64,000 nucleotides of DNA, from positions 7,694,195-7,758,194 of the forward strand of contig NC_031499.1 in the NCBI RefSeq assembly GCF_000237925.1, in the 5' to 3' direction. This DNA comes from Schistosoma mansoni. Taxonomy: Eukaryota > Platyhelminthes > Trematoda > Strigeidida > Schistosomatidae. Positions within the stretch are counted from its first letter, which is position 1; each line of letters starts with the position of its first letter. Positions 47,524 through 56,500 of the stretch are shown in pieces. Position numbers and translations under genes: made by a program. The notes beneath the pieces were generated by a model, which was not told the DNA's origin, did not search any database, and was given only the letters and a program-made list of their open reading frames with translations.

Positions 47524-50500
47524 CACACCATCTACCTATCTACCTATGTATCTATCTACAGCATTTATCTACCTATCTATCCACACGAGCTATCTATCTA
47601 TCAACACCATCTACCTACCTATCTACCTATGTATCTATCTACAGCATCTATCTACCTATCTATCCACACGAGCTATCTATCTATCAACACCATCTACCTA
47701 CCTATCTATCTATCTATCCACACCATCTATCTATCTATCTGTCATAATGACAACAGGTAATTTCAAGTTATCTGAAGTTAGGAATTGTTAATAACTATCT
47801 TCGAATTCCGAGATCATTATGTGATGTGGATGCGCACTGCCAGTGAGCAGTCCCACAATAGGACGAAACGGCCGTTCAGTGATTCCAGGTTTTCTATGGT
47901 GATCTAGGTTCAATTGACTCATGATTTCAACTATGGAAATACTGAAATATCCACAAAAACCCCTTCTGATCTAAAGCAATGAATTTATATGCTAGGTAAC
48001 ATAATACATGTTTATTCATTGAAATATGTTATAGATATTTGGTTTTTATCACTGAATATTAACTGATGATACTAATTTTTTAAAATGAATTAAAAATAAT
48101 CTCGCGAGGCGGGATCATAGATGCGCACTGCCACTGAGGAGTCCCACAATAGAGCAAAAAGATCGCTCAGTGCTTTCGGGTTTTCCATGGTGATCTAGCT
48201 TCAATTGACTCATGATCTCAACTGTATAAAAATAATAATCTTATACACTTAGTTACTAGTCTTCACTAGTTTTTTTTATTTATTCCTATCTCCGTGCCAC
48301 TGGATTAGTATCAACTGAAGACTGAATAAATGTGTTAATTTGTTTATGCTTAAATGTTAAAATGCTATTGACACTTCCTTCATGGAGGCATCTAATACAA
48401 TTATCTCGTATAAAGACATACCCAAATTGTAGATAGGACTAATACATACGATATCAGGAAATTGACAAGCTACATTTTCAGATCAGCTGTTCGAAAAAAG
48501 TAACATTCCAGATAACCATTTACTTCATGTGTCGTCTTAGTAGCATCTCTGAACCCATGGATATGTGCAGCTAGCATCTCAAAATCACCTAAGAAGTAAA
48601 GATAATAATCAAAATTATACTGAATTTGAAGTTTCTATTGTTCAAATAAACGTCATTGCAAATCAAAAACACCTAGGGGGATTCTTTTCTTTTCTTAGTT
48701 TTCATGCCTAAAACTAATAACAATTTACGCTGTAGCTCCTGGCATCAGTAAAGGAAGAATCGTATTCTTCTGGTCGGTTATCAAACGATGAAAGCTAGAG
48801 TTTTTTTAATAAATGAAACTCAGCAGCTCATCATTATGACTTGTTAACCATCTTGATACTATATAAAAGCCTTCTGTCAGCAGAATAAACATCTAGGACT
48901 CACAACCACTACTAACAGGATGTTTAGATTAATAGATGCTTCGAAACAAATCTTCGTGTCGTTTAATAAGTTTTTGATTGCTAAGGATGGCTCTGCCTTT
49001 TGCATACATATTTCATATATATAAGTCATTTGAATTTTAACCACCGTCTCGTATTATGTTATAGGGAAAAGTCACATCCCCACAAGCTCTCAGTTGTCTC
49101 AATAGTCCTATCTCTATCGAAAATCCTTCACCAATGGAAATCTCTTTGAATATCATATCAGCTTTACTATTTGAGATGTATATGGTTGATAACAATGCTG
49201 ACTAGAAGTGATATTGCCGAACTGAATTCATGACTTATGTAGATCCGGTAATCGGCATTTTATTGACCGGAAAAAGTGACTTATTCATTGATGAGAAAAG
49301 GATATAGATGAATAATGGATGGTAGGGGGGGTGTTTCTAAACGAATTTCCTATTTAAAAGATGTTATTCTATGTTCCGTAATTGATCAGTCTCTTATTGA
49401 CATATGTGCATTCTATGCGGACTGCCCCGATATTGCCTTCATTCACAAGCATTATAAGCAAAGATGAATAGTAGTCAGCAGTGCAATCCAGAACGCTCCA
49501 CTTGTCCTCTTTGGGGATAGTCAGCTGGATTTACCTGCATCTCAGAGTTGATGTTTACTGTGAGGCCATTCGTTTCAACCNNNNNNNNNNNNNNNNNNNN
49601 NNNNNNNNNNNNNNNNNNNNNNNNNNNNNNNNNNNNNNNNNNNNNNNNNNNNNNNNNNNNNNNNNNNNNNNNNNNNNNNNNNNNNNNNNNNNNNNNNNNN
49701 NNNNNNNNNNNNNNNNNNNNNNNNNNNNNNNNNNNNNNNNNNNNNNNNNNNNNNNNNNNNNNNNNNNNNNNNNNNNNNNNAGAGAATGACTTTCATTCGA
49801 AAATTTTTATTTAATATCTTCTAATACTTTGGTTAACGTTTTTTTAGCGAGTTAGTTTTCTACGGGATGGGATCGCTAACCCCATGCCCAACCCTCTTCC
49901 TTTATCCTGGCTTGGGACTGGCAGTAGCTCCCGGAGGAGCTACAGGCAAATTTAATATCTTCTAATAACTTAATATTAATTTTCTAGAATTTCAATAAAA
50001 ATGATCAAGAAAATCACTTACTTTCACCTTTCCAATGAATATACGAAACTGATAGGTCCTTGGTTCAGATCTCGTGAGACGCGATCGTGGATGCACACTG
50101 CCACTGAGAAGTCCCACTATAGGACGAAACGGTCATCCAGTGCTTCCAGGTTTTCCATGGTGATCCAGCTCATGATTTCAACTATTGAAATTACTATAAC
50201 ATCTACAAAAACCCCTTCTGATATTAATAATGATCATATTTAAAGGATTAAATACTGGACTTCAAATCTTGATAATCACTATGAAATCAATGTGAGTTAT
50301 GTAATCCAGTGTTAATGTGGGAAGATCAAATATGTGAGAAATCGGCTAAAGATCTCCTCAGTATAATAGAAATTTAATATTGAAATTTTCTCACTTTAAC
50401 TGACTTAGTAGTGTAGAATGATCATCATTCAAGGTCCCATCATTTTGAGTCTGTAAATGGTTACTTACTTACTAACGTACTCACGCCTGTTACTCTCATG

Positions 50501-53500
50501 GAGAAGTTTAGGCCAAACACTAGCATTCTTCATCCAATTCTGTCGTGAATAATCCTTTCCAGTTGCTATTCATTCTTTTTAATGTCTGCTTCCAAATACC
50601 TGACATGATGTGTTCCTTGACCTTCCTATTTTCCTTTAATCTTCAGTATTCCAAGGTAGCACTTACTTCGTGATGCAGTTTTTCAGCCTGTAGCTGCGGG
50701 TCCCAAACCCGAGTTGATAAATAGGGTCTACGTCTAAATGTCTATTGTTTGGAGATTGATTTAAACGGTATACTTACAGAAATTTGCTGAGAGTTTTTTC
50801 AATTCCTGTAACTCAAGACATGAGTATTGGACATGCTGTGTTAACTGAATTGAATAGTTTATTTATCATTACCCTCCTGGATAACATATTCAGCAAACAC
50901 TTCAATAAGGAGTGAGCTATTGAAATTTTGCCACAGTTTATTAACTAGTTGTTTTGTTGATCTGGAATTCAATTTGTTGTTGTCCGTAACTTTATGGCCA
51001 ATATCTGATGTGTTTATCTGGAATGTTTTCTTTCTTTATCTAACCTCTGACCTTGCAGTTGTTAATCCTTCTTCTTATTTGCTAATGGACTTCAACGATT
51101 TAGATTTGTTTATAGATCAATGTTTGGCTGAAGCGTTAATTATCTGGCTAGTTTTGTATTACCTCTGCCTAATACTTCGACTGTTTCTTAATGGAACTCT
51201 TGTTCACAGTTTTCCTCATGAAGTATTGTGAGTGACACTATCTCGCAGAGACTATCATCTAACCGTAAAAAAAGTTACATCCACTTGGTCTTACGACAAA
51301 CATCAAACTGTTAATTTGGCATTACTTTGTTAAGTTTGAATTCGCAATGTTCAAACACAGAGATGTAATCAACAGAGTGTAATGGTTTGTCAGAATAATA
51401 AATACAAAACCGATCCCGATGTTAATAGCTCAGAATCACAGAATCATGCAATAACATTTAAAGTGAACGTTACGTGAATCGAGTCCCATAGTGAACATCA
51501 ACTCTGGGATACAAATACACCAAGCCGACAAATCCCAAATAGCATGAAACGTCCCTCGTTGGGATTCCATTACAAATCGATTAAATTTGGAATGTGAAAC
51601 ACAAAATCTCGATTCAATGATCTAAACCTAATGATACTTGTAAATCTATATTTAGCCCCTGACAAGGTTGTAAAAAGGTACTATTGAGGTGTTTCTCACT
51701 GAAGTAAATAAATGTTGGTTAATTTAATGGTTGAATTCATGAGTTGTTGAAAGCCAGACCATCTTGAAAAACTTGGAAGTAATGAACGGCCGTCTCGTCC
51801 TATTTTGGGACTCCTGAACAGTGAGCGCCCATGACCTCGCTCGCCGGATCCAGACGTAGGATCGCCGGTCTCGCGCGCGTACGCCTAATCACTAGACCAC
51901 TGATCCAGTATCCAAGGATGTTAATGTTTAACTTCAACCAATCCATGAAGTTGTATCACCATTTCTTGGTAAGTATCTAGTTAAAATTACTCTTTGATTT
52001 TAATTAACTTTTATTTATTATACATTGAGTATTGCCTTTACATTCTATACTTTATTTTTCATAATCAAATTAGGCACTATTAAACTCTGCATTAAAGGAT
52101 CAATTAGCTGAATTAACACGAAAATTAGGGGAAATTGAAAAACGTCAGGTTAGTTTAAAAGTCATGTTATTAGTTACTATTAAAGTATTATCAGTTTAAC
52201 CCATAATATTATTATTCATCATTACTATCGTATTTTGAAATGGTGAAGAAGATTTATAGCTGAGGTGGGTGATTTTGATGTAGATTTGTTCTCTGAGCTG
52301 GATAGTTTGGTCGTGGAGCTTTCATCGTCCTTCTGCACACGACATCATTAGCACAAACTTCGAGTAATTTGTGAAGTGAAGAAAATCAACATAACGATTT
52401 AAGAGAACAAATGGATTAGTTTCAGCTAAACAAGTTTGGTGAAGATAATAGGTATAAAAACCTGTTTGAATTAGGTTTCATACTAGTAGAAATGTGTCAC
52501 TAAGAAGCATCTTTAATATGTAGGGGGGATTAATGGTTTCCGGGGAGTTGAAACCAATATCACCTAGTTGAAAACAAATGAAGAAACGAGCAACTATAAC
52601 CCAGTATCAATTCCAGTTCATTATGGATGCATTAATATTGGTTATACTAACCAATACAATAGTACAGAATCTTCTTAATAACAAAAGGAAATAAGGGTAA
52701 AGAAAAACGTTTCACATCATTAAGAGCGCGAGGAAAGACATGAGTGTAAAAGGGGGTAAATTTATGAGGGTAACTATCAAAAGATCGACCATCAAGAGAC
52801 ATATGTAAATAAGGGTAAGCTCTGAAAGGGAGTATAGAATTTTTTAATATGAAATATATACGGTTTACCCCCTTGTTGTGGAAGTTCTTTTTAAAACGAA
52901 CAATTCGATGGAGGGTGATACCGCTTATCTAAAAATATAGAAAAGGAACACAATCTAAATGGACTGAAATTTGAACATTGTGTTTGAGAAATCCAGCAAC
53001 AGTATTTAGAAGAAAAGTGTATGGAAATAGCAGTACGTATCAAACTGGCTGTAGAAGATTACGTTAAATAGATCAACGTTAGACTATCCACGTAGAATAG
53101 CATATAATTTGAATATACACACTTCAATTTAAACATATCTGGGTGGGAATAATAAATGACTAATCAATCCAAAACATTAAAACTAAGAATCAATAATCAA
53201 TAGATTTTGTATGTAGAATTACGTATTAGAGTGCTCTTCCACGATCCCGCTCGCGGGATCCAAATACAAGACTTTCACTCTAGTGCGTGAACACTTGACC
53301 TACAGACCATTTGAGTCATGATACGATGACAGCTTGCACGTGACGTGTTAACAAATATAGATCAGGTTTGATCGAGCCATTTTGTATGAATGAAAAGAAA
53401 AATACACAATAAAATAAATATTATTATGAGAAGGGAGGTTTGTGGAAGTCGTAGTGAGTTTAATAATCGAATTCATGAGTCAACCCAAGATAGAACACTA

Positions 53501-56500
53501 TCGTAAACATGAAAGTATTGAACAGTCGTTTCGTCCTAGTATGAAACTCCTGGACAGAGCCCATTCACAATCCCACACGCAGGAATCGAATCCACGAACT
53601 TCGGTCCCATGTTCGAATACTTGACCTATATACAACTGAACCGGAATCCAATGATTTTAATGTCTAATCTCAATCAATCCATGATCTAGTGCAACCATTC
53701 ATCAATTGTCCGAAGTGAATAATTGTCTCCATCCGTTACGGATTGGGTTCCAGTGGTCACGGCTTCTCACTAAAACTCCATGAAATCCATCTTGAATTTA
53801 ATCACTAGTGAACAAATGAGGATTATTATGAGAATGACGGTTTCTGGAAATCATGGATGCTTAGTTTTGAGGAGTCCTATACTAAGATGAAACGACCATC
53901 TAGTATTTCCAAATTTTTAATGGTGGTTTAGCTTAGATCGCCTTATTAATTCAATGTTTCTCTTAGTTATTTTAAATTATTACAAATTATCTTTCACAGT
54001 CGAGGTATTCACTTTGTTGAATCGTTTTTTAAAATGATGTTTCAATGTTTGAAAGAAAAATATGAATAATTTAATCACCAAAAAAATTATTAAAAATGTT
54101 TGAACTTTCAGTGAATGAAAAGAACCAAATATTTTGTTAAATTAGATTATCTACTCATAAGTAGTTAAAATTCTTGCATTTCATTTTTCTGTACTGATGT
54201 AAGTATTCTATGATAAAGGTAATATTATGTCTTCAAATAACTGTACACTTAGTTCTCTTCAATAAGTAAATTCTTAGGACTGTAACACAGTGAAATAAAG
54301 ATATGAAATTTAACAACCTATAAGATTTTTTTAGACTTTATCTAGAAATGAATAAAAAGGATTCTTTTGACAGATTCATTTATGGTGAAAATGAGAAATC
54401 ACTTAACAAAGGGATGATGAATATACTTTTATAATCCCCTGAAATGCCCTGGTACGACCGAGCGTGGGAACAGTTTGCTCTCGCTAATGAAATGCTTTTA
54501 CATGGACACGTGTATACATTCGCTTTCACAGACGTCCTACTCACTGTCTTTATGAAAGGGGGCTGTTGTTAAAGAAATTGAAAGGACGAAAAGCGAATGT
54601 CCAGCGCTTTATCCAGTATACACCTAGAGAAGTTAGAAAAGTCTGATACTAAACCAGTGGAAAATATGGGATCCAAGATCCTGAGGGGACAAATGAAGTG
54701 TGAACCGTTTGTTGGTCACCGGCTATCATGAGACTTCATCTCCTGACATTGCTTTACTGCGTAATGGATGAGACCTCTATCTCAAATGCTCGTTGAATAA
54801 AACCACCTTCTTGTAGTATCGCAGCCCTCACATAAATGGAGTCACGAAGTGTAGTACATATATACTTGGTGCTTCCTTGTACCAATGTTTATATATTTAC
54901 ATAATAATGATAATAATGAACTTCCATAATAGTTTCGTCTATTTTATAAATATGAGATATGACCGTGCGCTATATGCATTCATTCGAAGCTGCCTTCATG
55001 TAGTTTCACGGATAGTTCATTGAATACACCTCAATAAAAAGAGACTGGGAGAAAGCTAAGGGAAGTTATATCATTCTATGGTACACTCTGTTTATAAAGT
55101 TAACGAAATGGTCTCTAAGAATGAGCAACTTACAAGAAGGTAACCTCATCGTCATTTGAAATCCAATAAGTTTGTCATTAACAATTTTTTTATTCAAGGA
55201 AATAACTTATAGATCTTCATACACATGTAAAGCATACTTCGTAGATAACTGACATGTCATTGAAGATTTTTATTGTCCTCATCATTTTTCATAGAACCAA
55301 AGAGTTATTCCTGTTCTGTTATGCATATATAACCATTGTGAGTAATCTTTAGTATTATCAGAAGTAAACATGACTAATAAAACATATGTCGAGTAAACTT
55401 TTCTATAAACAATTTAGTTACTTATGAGTAGTTAATCTAATTTAACAAAATATTTGGTTGTAGTTTCACTGAAAGTCAAACACTGAATAATTTCTTTGAC
55501 TAGATATCCAGTTTCCAGGAAAAAAACCCTGGAGCCTTTGACCTAAAGGTCTGATCCACAAGGCAGTGGAGCATCGTGAGGAGATGCAGTCATATGGTAG
55601 CCGGTGACCAACAGTTGTATCATACGCCATTTGTTCCCTCAGGATACTGGAGCACATGTGCATCATTAGTTTGGAATGAGGGTTTTTCAACTCCTCTAGG
55701 TGGACCATCTGTGTCCACTAACCCGGTTAGATCGCCGGACATTCGCTTTTCGTCCTCTCGATTTCGTAAACAACAGTATTACCACGAGAAGGCAGTGAGT
55801 AGGACTTGTGTGGCAGAGGCTATTTATGCGTGGCCAAATGAGAGCATTTGGCGAGGGAGAGCGGACTCTCCCACTCTCGGCCGTACCAGTGCATTTGGAT
55901 CGAATTACCACGTTAAGAATAGCACTTTATCAGAAAAATGGAAAATGAATTACATTTAGATTATATATGTTACAGACATGTTAATTTTGACAAGGAAAAA
56001 AATAAGATACTGACATTGTATAAAGCATTAGAGTTCGTTAATACTCTGACTCAGGGAATAGTAAGCTGATTTTATTTTCATAGACATGAAAAAAATACAA
56101 GAAGCGGATGGAGATGTACCTGATCAAGATTACTTGCGAGTAATTTGACAAGGTCAAATATATACGAATGACAATTAATGGAAAGATAAGGATAATTTAC
56201 CATCAATTTGAAATGGTGGAAATTGTCTGATTTCATGGAAATCATTAACCAACCAATGTTAGACCAACATCGAAAACCTAGAAACACTGGATGACTGACT
56301 CGCCCTAGTATATCAGTCCTCATCAGTTCGCACCTACAGTCCCATACATGGAGCCCAGACCCAGGATCTTCAGTTTCACGCGCTAGCGTTTAACCTTTAG
56401 TCCATTGAGCTGTCATTCAACTGTGTCGGTGTCCGACTGAGTAGTTCTGTACTAAGATATTGATTAAACTTGTTAAAATTGTTTAATTTCTTTTTTTTCT

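Noticed and set aside
47450-47745. CRISPR-like array
   Set aside because: The repeats are tetranucleotide-based without unique spacers, and the DNA is that of an animal.
47434-47791. Two overlapping open frames of 108 and 81 residues rich in YLSI
   Set aside because: They are the translation of the CTAT microsatellite; a repeat of period four stays open in several frames.
49481-49814. Open frames of 102, 88 and 73 residues
   Set aside because: They exist only because the N gap has no stops.
50920-51231. 103-residue hydrophobic open frame
   Set aside because: No family likeness, no good splice sites tied to the QRICH2-like gene in phase 0, and AT-rich T-runs give hydrophobic residues by chance.
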